Below, one piece after another: positions 1 to 6,776 of a stretch of DNA of 15,475 nucleotides. Below the pieces are notes generated by a model. It saw nothing but the letters and a program-made list of their open reading frames with translations. It was not told where the DNA came from and ran no database searches. The number at the start of each line of letters is the position of its first letter. The first letter of the stretch is position 1. The position numbers and the translations under genes are program-made. Origin of the DNA: SIG565 sp045651765 (lineage in GTDB: Bacteria; Bacillota; Clostridia; Oscillospirales; Acutalibacteraceae); the NCBI GenBank assembly GCA_045651765.1, contig JAZRSY010000001.1, positions 1 to 15,475 on the forward strand, given 5' to 3'.

Positions 1-127
1 TTTGTCCGTTTACTTCTTAAAAAGTATCTTGACTTCTTCTCTCGATTTCTCTTAAGAATTGTCGGGTCCTTATTATTGTCGTTGTTTAATTTTCAAGGTC
101 CATTTTTGCGCCCTTTTTTTAGGCGCC
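1..127 (-). promoter_or_regulatory. Probable rRNA operon leader (boxA-like), 16S gene beyond left edge
   Basis: Downstream of the strong minus-strand promoter at 133-161 the transcript carries no open reading frame. On the minus strand it holds a direct repeat of GGGCGC (122-128 and 108-113) around an A-run, then GGACCTTGAAAATTAAAC at 84-101. That matches the conserved 'TTGAAAACT-AAACAA' element found in Firmicute 16S leaders and 16S-23S spacers, which contains the boxA site for NusB/NusE antitermination. The rest (1-60, minus) has GTCAAGATAC followed by purine-rich sequence, like an rRNA processing stem. No 16S or 23S sequence is inside the window, so the identity of the gene rests on the leader alone. 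The element also occurs in spacers, but the adjacent promoter favours a 16S leader. Confidence 0.6.
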
Positions 128-132
128 CAATT

Positions 133-161
133 ATAATACCACAGCAAATGACATTTGTCAA
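133..161 (-). promoter_or_regulatory. Strong sigma-A promoter, rRNA type
   Basis: On the minus strand there is a perfect -35 TTGACA (156-161), a 17-bp spacer, and -10 TATTAT (133-138, extended into TATTATAAT). Upstream, 162-190 is almost pure A/T with A-tracts, resembling an UP element. Transcription should start near 125-127. It lies about 30 bp downstream of the sigF stop codon, with no convincing intrinsic terminator between them. Confidence 0.75.
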
Positions 162-191
162 CACTTTTTTAAAAGAATTTTTATAATTTTT

Positions 192-851
192 TTAAATGTT
201 ATTTGTTCGCAATTTTTCCAATAATTTCTTTTCTTTTCGTGAAATTTGAACCTGACTCATTCCTAGTTTTTTTGCCACTTGCGATTGTGTTAAACCCGAA
301 AAATGCCTAAGGATTATAATTTTCCTTTCGGTTTCAGGCAGAGATGCTAAAATTTCGGATACATATATTTTATTAAAAAGGCTATCGGTATTATCAGGGG
401 AAGGAAAATCATACTCATTTACGCCGTCTTCGTCGGAATATGTTAATGAAAGCGGCGGAACCGAGGCCGCTATAGCATCGGATATTTCGTTTGCAGTTAC
501 ACCCAATATTTTAGCCAACTGTTCTACCGTTGGGTTATAACCGTTTTGTTTTTCGAATTTTTCTTTTTGTGCCGTTACTTTTAACGATAATTCTTTAAGG
601 CTGCGTGAAACCTTAATAGCACCGGTATCACGGAAGACCCTTTTAATTTCACCAAGTATTACCGGCACCGCATAGGTAGAAAACATAAAGCCCCTTGATT
701 CGTCGAAATCTTTGGCGGCCTTAATTAGCCCCATGCAACCTGTTTGAAATAAATCGTCGTATTCGATTCCCCTGCCCACAAAGCGTTTACAGCAAGAATG
801 AACCAAGCCAAAATTGTTTTTTATAAATTCTTCATCTTTATAAAGTAGCAT
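192..851 (-). CDS. sigF: Sporulation sigma factor F (SpoIIAC)
   Basis: RNA polymerase sigma-70 family factor that directs early forespore transcription. Region 2 spans about residues 10-75, with DDLFQTGCMGL at 32-42 and FSTYAVPVILGEIKR at 57-71. Region 3 follows (VSRSLKEL, 81-88), and region 4.2 is a helix-turn-helix at about 187-214 (LTQSQVAKKLGMSQVQISR). The last motif is close to Bacillus SigF. At 219 aa it is shorter than the roughly 255 aa of Bacillus SigF, and the missing part is the N-terminal region before region 2. It overlaps spoIIAB by 14 bp, and the order spoIIAA-spoIIAB-sigF is the classic spoIIA operon, which favours SigF over SigG. The ATG at 851 has only a weak upstream GCAGGT, consistent with translational coupling to spoIIAB. 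No sigF terminator is evident. Confidence 0.93.
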   Translation of the reverse strand: MLLYKDEEFIKNNFGLVHSCCKRFVGRGIEYDDLFQTGCMGLIKAAKDFDESRGFMFSTYAVPVILGEIKRVFRDTGAIKVSRSLKELSLKVTAQKEKFEKQNGYNPTVEQLAKILGVTANEISDAIAASVPPLSLTYSDEDGVNEYDFPSPDNTDSLFNKIYVSEILASLPETERKIIILRHFSGLTQSQVAKKLGMSQVQISRKEKKLLEKLRTNNI

Positions 852-1287
852 TTTTACCTGCCCGCAAACTTATTTTTTTATGCATGGTAACGGTTGTGCC
901 TTTGCCTATGGTGCTTTTAACCTTTAAGGTATCCATAAAACTTTGCATTACGGCAAAGCCAAGGCCTGCACGGTCTTCGCCGCCTGTGGTAAATAAAGGT
1001 TCCATGGCCTCGTCAACATTGGGTATGCCACAACCGGTATCACGTATTTTAACCTGTACCGAATTATCGGAAAAAATTTCGGCCGATATGTAAATTTTGC
1101 CTATACAGTCTTTATAGGCGTGAACTATGCAGTTTGTTACGGCTTCGCTCACGGCAGTTTTAATATCACTCAATTCATCTAAAGTTGGGTCAAGCTGCAA
1201 CACAAACGAAGAAACCACGCTGCGAGCAAAGGCCTCGTTATAAGAGCGTGATGGCAGTGTAATGGTAAATTTGTTTATAGATTTCAT
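838..1287 (-). CDS. spoIIAB: Anti-sigma F factor / serine kinase SpoIIAB
   Basis: GHKL-fold protein of 149 aa that binds SigF and holds it inactive. It also uses ATP to phosphorylate the anti-anti-sigma factor SpoIIAA. The ATP-binding boxes are clear: N box SEAVTN at residues 47-52 (catalytic Glu48, Mg-binding Asn52), G1 box DTGCGIP at 83-89, and G2 box GLGFAV at 108-113. Length and motifs match the family. Start ATG at 1287 is preceded by GGAAGGGA, an RBS lying in the last codons of spoIIAA. Only 3 bp separate it from spoIIAA, and its end overlaps sigF, so the three genes are translated as a unit. Confidence 0.95.
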   Translation of the reverse strand: MKSINKFTITLPSRSYNEAFARSVVSSFVLQLDPTLDELSDIKTAVSEAVTNCIVHAYKDCIGKIYISAEIFSDNSVQVKIRDTGCGIPNVDEAMEPLFTTGGEDRAGLGFAVMQSFMDTLKVKSTIGKGTTVTMHKKISLRAGKNATL

Positions 1288-1290
1288 TGT

Positions 1291-1605
1291 TTAATCCCTT
1301 CCTTTTAATTTTGCTAATTTTTCAATGCCGGCTAATCGCAATACCTTATATATATTAGGCGAGGCACCAATGATGGCAAGTTCGGCACCGAATTTTGACA
1401 AAATTCTGTACCTGCCCATAACCAAACCTATGCCCGAGCTATCCATAAATGTTACGTCGGAAAAATCGAGCACTAAAAGGGTTGGTTGATTAAGCTCTAC
1501 CTCGGCATCAATTTGCTCACGAATATTACGTGCTGTGTGGTGGTCGATTTCGCCGCTAATATAGGCCGTTATTACCTGACCTGCGTTTTGTATGTTTACT
1601 GACAT
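1291..1605 (-). CDS. spoIIAA: Anti-sigma F factor antagonist SpoIIAA
   Basis: STAS-domain anti-anti-sigma factor, 104 aa. In the forespore the dephosphorylated form attacks the SpoIIAB-SigF complex and releases SigF. The signature FMDSSGIGLVMGRY at residues 53-66 contains the phosphorylatable serine; Ser57 corresponds to Bacillus Ser58. The start is placed at the ATG at 1605 because a strong RBS (AGGAGGTG, 1611-1618) sits 5 bp upstream. An in-frame TTG further upstream would put the RBS inside the coding region. It is first in the spoIIA operon. The usual promoter for this operon in Bacillus is sigma-H dependent, but I could not find a sigma-H-like or good sigma-A promoter in the 95 bp up to valS. 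Confidence 0.94.
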   Translation of the reverse strand: MSVNIQNAGQVITAYISGEIDHHTARNIREQIDAEVELNQPTLLVLDFSDVTFMDSSGIGLVMGRYRILSKFGAELAIIGASPNIYKVLRLAGIEKLAKLKGRD

Positions 1606-1621
1606 TTTTTCACCTCCTAAC

Positions 1622-1658
1622 AAAAAAAGACAAGCACCTATTATATAATAGATGCTTG
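1622..1658 (-). terminator. Intrinsic terminator of valS
   Basis: On the minus strand there is a long hairpin with arms CAAGCA-T-CTATTA and TAATAG-G-TGCTTG (1631-1658, one G-U pair). TC and seven T residues (1622-1628) follow. It lies between the valS stop and the spoIIAA RBS, so the spoIIA operon should be largely insulated from valS transcription. Confidence 0.85.
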
Positions 1659-1700
1659 CCTTTAAATAAATTGTCGAAACAAGTTGGCATATTAAATTTT

Positions 1701-4331
1701 TTACATTTTTGACTTAATGTCAGCAATTTGAGAATTAATCATTTCAATTTTTTCGAGCACCTTGGCTAATTGCTCACGCTGGGTTTTAACAAGCTGCTCG
1801 GGTGCTTTGGCCACAAAGCTTGTATTGTTAAGTTTTTTCTCGAAAAATTCTTTGTCAACCTCGGCCTTTTTAAGTTCTTTTTCAAGCCTTTCAATCTCGG
1901 CCGAAAAATCTACCAAATCGGCTAAAGGCAAATATATTTTAGCCGAATCTGTAATAACACAAACGGCATCGGGTAAATCGAAGTTATTTGCCACCTCTAC
2001 CTCTTGGGCAGATGCCAAGCGGCAAATAAAATCTTGACCGTTTTTAAACACGTCAACATCGGTTGTTGCAATGCACACCTTGGCCTTGCGTGAAGGTGGA
2101 ACATTCATTTCGTTGCGGCGGTTGCGAATAGCCCTGATAGCCGACATAATTTTCTCAAAATCAGTCTCTTCGGACTCGAAATTAAGGTCGGCATTATATT
2201 TCGGCCACTCCGACACCATAATGGATTCGCCGTTATGCGGAATGGACTGCCAAATTTCTTCGGTTATAAATGGCATAAATGGGTGTAAGAGTTTTAAAAT
2301 ACCATCGAAAACAAAGGTAAGCACGGCGCGGGCTGTGTTGGCAGATGCTTCGTTATTGCCGTTTAGCCTTGCTTTAGAAATTTCAATATACCAGTCGCAA
2401 TAAATATCCCAAATAAAATCGTAAAGTTTTTGAACGGCCAAGCCAAGTTCAAATTTATCGAGGTTATCGGTAACCTCTTGCACCAAACGATTGTATTTAG
2501 AAATTATCCATTTATCTTCCAGTGCTAAATCATTAGGAAGTTCTAAAACTTCGTCGGATTTTAGGTTCATTAACAAATAACGAGCGGCGTTCCAAAGTTT
2601 ATTGGCAAAATTACGGCTGGATTCAACACGCTCAGGAATATAGCGCATATCGTTACCGGGGCTGTTGCCGGTGGCTAACGAAAACCTTAGGGCATCGGCG
2701 CCGTATTTATCAATAACTTCTAATGGGTCAACACCATTACCTAAAGATTTAGACATTTTTCTGCCTTGGCTATCTCTAACCAGGCCATGAATAAGCACGG
2801 TATTGAAAGGTACCTCGCCCGTTTGCTCAAGGCCCGAGAACATCATGCGCATAACCCAGAACGGAATAATATCATAACCTGTAACCAATGTGTTGGTTGG
2901 GTAGTAATGTTTAAAATCTTGGGTTTCTTTTGGCCAACCCAAAGTCGAGAATGGCCAAAGTGCAGATGAAAACCAAGTATCTAATGTGTCGGGGTCTTGC
3001 TCGATATTTTTGCTGCCGCAGTGCGAACAAACAGTGGCATCGGTTTTAGATACCGTTATTTTGCCGCAGTCGGCACAATACCAAGCGGGAATGCGGTGGC
3101 CCCACCAAAGCTGACGCGAAATACACCAATCACGAATGTTTTCAAGCCAGTGGAAATAAACCTTTTCAAAACGTTGGGGAACAAACTTGGTCTCGCCGTT
3201 TTTAACGGCATCAATAGCCGGTGTGGCAAGTGGTTTCATTTTAACAAACCATTGTTTAGAAACGCGTGGCTCAACGGTGGTGCTGCAGCGGTAGCAGGTG
3301 CCAACATTGTGGTTATAATCTTCTATTTTAACCAAGGCGCCCTCGGCCTCTAAATCGGCCACAATAGCCTTGCGGGCTTCGTATCTATCCATGCCGGCAT
3401 ATTTTGGGTAATCGGCCGTAATTTTGGCATCGTCTGTCATAACATTAATTACAGGCAGGTTGTGGCGCAGGCCCACCTCGAAATCGTTAGGGTCGTGTGC
3501 GGGTGTGATTTTAACAACACCGGTACCAAACTCGATTTCAACATATTCATCGGCAATTACGGGAATTTGGCGGTGAACAATGGGTAAATCCAAAGTTTTT
3601 CCTATAATATCTTTATATCGTTCATCGTTAGGGTTAACGGCCACAGCGGTATCACCCAATAATGTTTCGGGACGGGTTGTTGCAAGTTCCAAATAACCGC
3701 TGCCATCGGTGAATCGGTAGCGTATATGCCAAAAATGGCCTGCTTGCTCTTCGTACTCAACCTCGGCATCGGAAATAGATGTAAGGCAGTGTGGGCACCA
3801 GTTAATAATTCTTTCGCCCCTATAAATAAGACCTTTATTGTAAAGGTTTACAAAAACCTCTTTAACGGCTTCGCTACAGCCTTCGTCCAATGTAAAACGT
3901 TCACGTTCCCAGTCGCAAGAGGAACCAAGTTTTTTAAGTTGTTCTATAATGCGGCCGCCATATTGCCTTTTCCATTCCCAAGCACGCTTTAAAAAGCCAT
4001 CACGGCCTATGTCGTCTTTGGTTATTCCCTCTTTACGCATGGCTTCTACAATTTTTGCCTCGGTGGCAATGGATGCGTGGTCGGTGCCGGGAAGCCATAA
4101 AGTATCAAACCCTTGCATACGTTTAAATCTAATTAAAATATCTTGCAAGGTATTATCAAGTGCGTGGCCCATATGCAACTGGCCAGTAATGTTTGGTGGT
4201 GGTATAACTATGGTATAGGTCTGTTTACCCTCTTCGCATTTTGCGTGAAAGTAATTGCCGTCTAACCATTTTTTATATATACGGTCCTCTACTTCGCTAG
4301 GGTCGTATTGCTTAGCAAGTTCTTTGCTCAT
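1701..4331 (-). CDS. valS: Valine-tRNA ligase
   Basis: Class Ia aminoacyl-tRNA synthetase charging tRNA-Val in the cytoplasm; 876 aa, normal for the family. The Rossmann catalytic domain has the HIGH motif as HMGH (residues 53-56) and KMSKS at 525-529. The CP1 editing domain lies between (about 195-345), with TTRPETLLGD at 218-227 and HDPNDFE at 279-285, so clearance of mischarged Thr-tRNA should be intact. Cysteine pairs CADC (419-422) and CSHC (435-438) form a probable zinc knuckle. Residues from about 810 on are the Lys/Glu-rich coiled-coil tRNA arm typical of ValRS. The ATG at 4331 has GGAG at 4343-4346. The leader is only about 30 nt, too short for the T-box that often controls this gene in Firmicutes. 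Confidence 0.98.
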   Translation of the reverse strand: MSKELAKQYDPSEVEDRIYKKWLDGNYFHAKCEEGKQTYTIVIPPPNITGQLHMGHALDNTLQDILIRFKRMQGFDTLWLPGTDHASIATEAKIVEAMRKEGITKDDIGRDGFLKRAWEWKRQYGGRIIEQLKKLGSSCDWERERFTLDEGCSEAVKEVFVNLYNKGLIYRGERIINWCPHCLTSISDAEVEYEEQAGHFWHIRYRFTDGSGYLELATTRPETLLGDTAVAVNPNDERYKDIIGKTLDLPIVHRQIPVIADEYVEIEFGTGVVKITPAHDPNDFEVGLRHNLPVINVMTDDAKITADYPKYAGMDRYEARKAIVADLEAEGALVKIEDYNHNVGTCYRCSTTVEPRVSKQWFVKMKPLATPAIDAVKNGETKFVPQRFEKVYFHWLENIRDWCISRQLWWGHRIPAWYCADCGKITVSKTDATVCSHCGSKNIEQDPDTLDTWFSSALWPFSTLGWPKETQDFKHYYPTNTLVTGYDIIPFWVMRMMFSGLEQTGEVPFNTVLIHGLVRDSQGRKMSKSLGNGVDPLEVIDKYGADALRFSLATGNSPGNDMRYIPERVESSRNFANKLWNAARYLLMNLKSDEVLELPNDLALEDKWIISKYNRLVQEVTDNLDKFELGLAVQKLYDFIWDIYCDWYIEISKARLNGNNEASANTARAVLTFVFDGILKLLHPFMPFITEEIWQSIPHNGESIMVSEWPKYNADLNFESEETDFEKIMSAIRAIRNRRNEMNVPPSRKAKVCIATTDVDVFKNGQDFICRLASAQEVEVANNFDLPDAVCVITDSAKIYLPLADLVDFSAEIERLEKELKKAEVDKEFFEKKLNNTSFVAKAPEQLVKTQREQLAKVLEKIEMINSQIADIKSKM

Positions 4332-4368
4332 TATAATATCAACTCCAAAATTGATTTAAAACATAACT

Positions 4369-4397
4369 ATATTATAGCAATTAAAAAAATTTGTCAA
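4369..4397 (-). promoter_or_regulatory. valS promoter
   Basis: On the minus strand there is -35 TTGACA (4392-4397), a 17-bp spacer and TAATAT (4369-4374). An overlapping TATAAT at 4371-4376 would give a 15-bp spacer. The predicted start site is near 4361, leaving a leader of about 30 nt before the valS ATG. Confidence 0.7.
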
Positions 4398-4440
4398 ACA
4401 TTTCCTTAAATAAATGATGTTTTAAGGCAAATATTATTAA

Positions 4441-4516
4441 TGTCAGCCGATAATAAGAAAAAAATTGCGTTTGTTTTACGGGCTGACAGCCGCCTAAGAT
4501 GCTTTTTTAGGCGGCT
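4441..4516. terminator. Paired hairpins between valS and the topoisomerase operon
   Basis: Two abutting inverted repeats. The first has arms AGCCGCCTAA (4488-4497) and TTAGGCGGCT (4507-4516), a perfect 10-bp stem with a 9-nt loop. The second has arms TGTCAGCC (4441-4448) and GGCTGACA (4481-4488), a perfect 8-bp stem enclosing 32 nt. They share base 4488. Read in the direction of the topoisomerase operon (minus), the GC-rich stem comes first but has no immediate T-run; an interrupted T-rich stretch (ATTTTTTTC) lies inside the second repeat. A T-tract directly follows the GC-rich stem only on the plus strand (CGCTTTTTA, 4517-4525). It is probably the operon's 3' end structure, but how it terminates is unclear. 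Confidence 0.55.
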
Positions 4517-4522
4517 CGCTTT

Positions 4523-6760
4523 TTATATTGTAAGTTGTTCGGCGGTGTCGGCCGGTTTAAAACTACCTGCAGCCGGCAGGTTGCGGGTGCGGTAGCGGTG
4601 CTCGTTAGGCAATAAACCTGCAGAATAATCTTGCACCTCAAAAATACGTTGACCCTTCTTTTGAGTCATAACGGCCACACCTGTGTTGTCGCGCGTGGTT
4701 TTGGTTTGCAACGCAGCCGACGAAACCAACAACATTCGGCCGTTGGTGGAGGTTAAAAGAATGTCGCCTTCGGTTTCTTTAAACATAACAGAATGTAAAG
4801 CAAATTTATCGCAATAAGCACCAACCAATTTTTTACGGTTAGTTTTGGTTTGATAAGCCGACAACGAAACCTTAGAAACACGGCCGTTTTCGAAAACAAA
4901 TAAAACATTTCCTTTATAGTCGCGGGTAGCCACCATATAAACGGGGGTTTCGCCCTCTTCAAAATCGAGTTTAGATGCTACATAATCGCCCAAAACACTT
5001 GCTTTACTGTCGGCAAAATCGCTAACCTTGGCTTTATAGGCCTGTTGTTTATTAGTAAAGAAAATTAGTTCATGGGCATTTGTTGCTTCAACCGCCTGGG
5101 TTATTTGGTCGCCCTCTTTTAATTTTTGTTCGCCGCTCATGCGAAGGGATAACGGCGTAATCTTTTTAAAGTAGCCATCTTTAGTGAAAAATAATGTTAC
5201 CGGGGATTCATCAATCTCTATTTCTTCTTGTTCGGATAAATCTTGCTCGGCATTAATTATAGAGGTTTTGCGTGGTTGACCGAATTTATCGCGCACCTTT
5301 TCAAGTTCTTTTATAATTATTCTTAAAATTTTATTGCGACTTGAAAGCACCGATTCCATATCGGCAATATCTTTTTCTAAATTCTCAATATCGGCCAGTC
5401 GTTTTAAAATATATTCCTTATTTAAATGGCGCAACTTAATTTCAGCCACATATTCGGCCTGAATTTCGTCAATGCCAAAGCCAATCATAAGGTTGGGAAT
5501 AACCTCTTTTTCTTCGGTTGTTTCGCGCACTATTTTAACGGCTTTATCAATATCTAAAAGAATTTTTTGTAAACCCTTTAATAAATGCAGCCTGTCTTTA
5601 GCCTTGGTAAGCAAAAAGTAAACCCTGCGGCGCACACACTCTTGGCGGTAGGCCACCCATTCACTTATAATTTCTTTTACTCCCATAACACGTGGCGAGC
5701 CTGCAATTAAAATATTAAAGTTGCAAGAAAAACTGTCTTGCAGCGGGGTTGATTTATAAAGTTTTTTAATTAATTTTTCAGGGTCGGCGCCGCGTTTTAA
5801 ATCAATGGTAATTTTAAGGCCTTGCAAACCTGTTTCATCGCGGATATCGTTAATTTCGGTAATCTTTTTTTGTTTAACCAGCTCTACAACCTTTTCAATA
5901 ATGGCTTCGCTGGTGGTGGTTGGCGGAATTTCGGTAATATCAATGCAATTTTGCTGTTTATCGTAGGTGTAAACTCCCCTAACCTTAAAGCTGCCGCGGC
6001 CGGTTTCATAAATTTTTTCAATGTCGGCTCGGTTGTAAAGCAGTTGGCCACCTATTGGGAAATCGGGCGCTAACAAGGTGTCGGCAATGTTAATATCGTT
6101 ATCTTTAATATATTCTATTGTGGTATTGCAAACCTCGGTTAAATTAAAGGGGCAAATAGAACTTGCCATACCAACCGCAATACCCGTGTTGGCATTAACC
6201 AAAATTGATGGAAATGTTACGGGGAACAAGGTTGGTTCTTTTAAGGTGGAATCGTAATTGTCTACAAAATCTACTGTGTCTTTGTCAATATCGGCAAAAA
6301 GTTCTTCGGCTATGGGGGCCAATTTTGCTTCGGTATAACGAGAAGCGGCATAGGCCATATCACGCGAATAAGCCTTACCAAACGAGCCTTTAGATTTTAC
6401 ATATGGGTGCAAAAGTGCCTGATAACCCTCTGAAAGCCTTACCATAGTTTCGTAAATGGCGGCATCGCCGTGGGGGTTTAACTGCATGGTGCGGCCCACT
6501 ATGTTAGCGGACTTTATTGTTCCGCCATTTAACAACCCCATGGTATACATGGTGTAAAGCAGTTTGCGATGCGAAGGCTTAAAGCCGTCAATTTCGGGTA
6601 TAGCACGCGAAACTATAACACTCATGGCATAGGGCATATAGTTGGTTTCAAGGGTGCGAACTATTGGCTGTTCAACCGTAAGACCTGCACCTGCAATATA
6701 AGTTTTGTCGGTTTTTGGGGCAATTTTTGTTGCCTTTTCTTTTTTAACTTTTGGTGCCAT
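4523..6760 (-). CDS. Type IIA topoisomerase cleavage subunit, topo IV ParC-like (divergent)
   Basis: GyrA/ParC-family DNA breakage-reunion subunit, 745 aa. The N-terminal winged-helix region holds IPEIDGFKPSHRKLLYTM (55-72) and the active-site SRYTEAKL (140-147) with catalytic Tyr142 preceded by Arg141. The tower and a long coiled-coil region (about 350-490) follow, then a beta-pinwheel C-terminal domain (about 510-720). I see no canonical GyrA box (QRRGGKG) in the C-terminal domain, which argues for topoisomerase IV-like decatenation over gyrase supercoiling. The quinolone-contact segment reads NPHGDAAIYET, with Ala100 where most GyrA/ParC proteins have Ser, and Glu104 at the acidic position. 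RBS AAGGAAG precedes the ATG, and 16 bp separate it from its partner subunit. Commonly annotated gyrA or parC; the exact name is uncertain because this pair is divergent. Confidence 0.9.
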   Translation of the reverse strand: MAPKVKKEKATKIAPKTDKTYIAGAGLTVEQPIVRTLETNYMPYAMSVIVSRAIPEIDGFKPSHRKLLYTMYTMGLLNGGTIKSANIVGRTMQLNPHGDAAIYETMVRLSEGYQALLHPYVKSKGSFGKAYSRDMAYAASRYTEAKLAPIAEELFADIDKDTVDFVDNYDSTLKEPTLFPVTFPSILVNANTGIAVGMASSICPFNLTEVCNTTIEYIKDNDINIADTLLAPDFPIGGQLLYNRADIEKIYETGRGSFKVRGVYTYDKQQNCIDITEIPPTTTSEAIIEKVVELVKQKKITEINDIRDETGLQGLKITIDLKRGADPEKLIKKLYKSTPLQDSFSCNFNILIAGSPRVMGVKEIISEWVAYRQECVRRRVYFLLTKAKDRLHLLKGLQKILLDIDKAVKIVRETTEEKEVIPNLMIGFGIDEIQAEYVAEIKLRHLNKEYILKRLADIENLEKDIADMESVLSSRNKILRIIIKELEKVRDKFGQPRKTSIINAEQDLSEQEEIEIDESPVTLFFTKDGYFKKITPLSLRMSGEQKLKEGDQITQAVEATNAHELIFFTNKQQAYKAKVSDFADSKASVLGDYVASKLDFEEGETPVYMVATRDYKGNVLFVFENGRVSKVSLSAYQTKTNRKKLVGAYCDKFALHSVMFKETEGDILLTSTNGRMLLVSSAALQTKTTRDNTGVAVMTQKKGQRIFEVQDYSAGLLPNEHRYRTRNLPAAGSFKPADTAEQLTI

Positions 6761-6776
6761 TTTATCTTCCTTTACA

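Noticed and set aside
205..222. Second LexA site near the sigF end
   Set aside because: Only one half-site (GAAC on the minus strand) is present; the GTTC partner at 4-bp spacing is missing.
1640..1645. TATAAT-like -10 for the spoIIA operon
   Set aside because: It lies in the AT-rich stem of the valS terminator and has no acceptable -35 at 16-18 bp.
3949..4218. Plus-strand reading frames opposite valS and the topoisomerase genes
   Set aside because: They are antisense to conserved domains, have no RBS or family resemblance, and arise from the codon bias of the real genes.
4332..4440. T-box riboswitch upstream of valS
   Set aside because: The predicted leader is only about 30 nt, with no stem I, no T-box sequence (TGGNACCGCG-like) and no terminator before the ATG.
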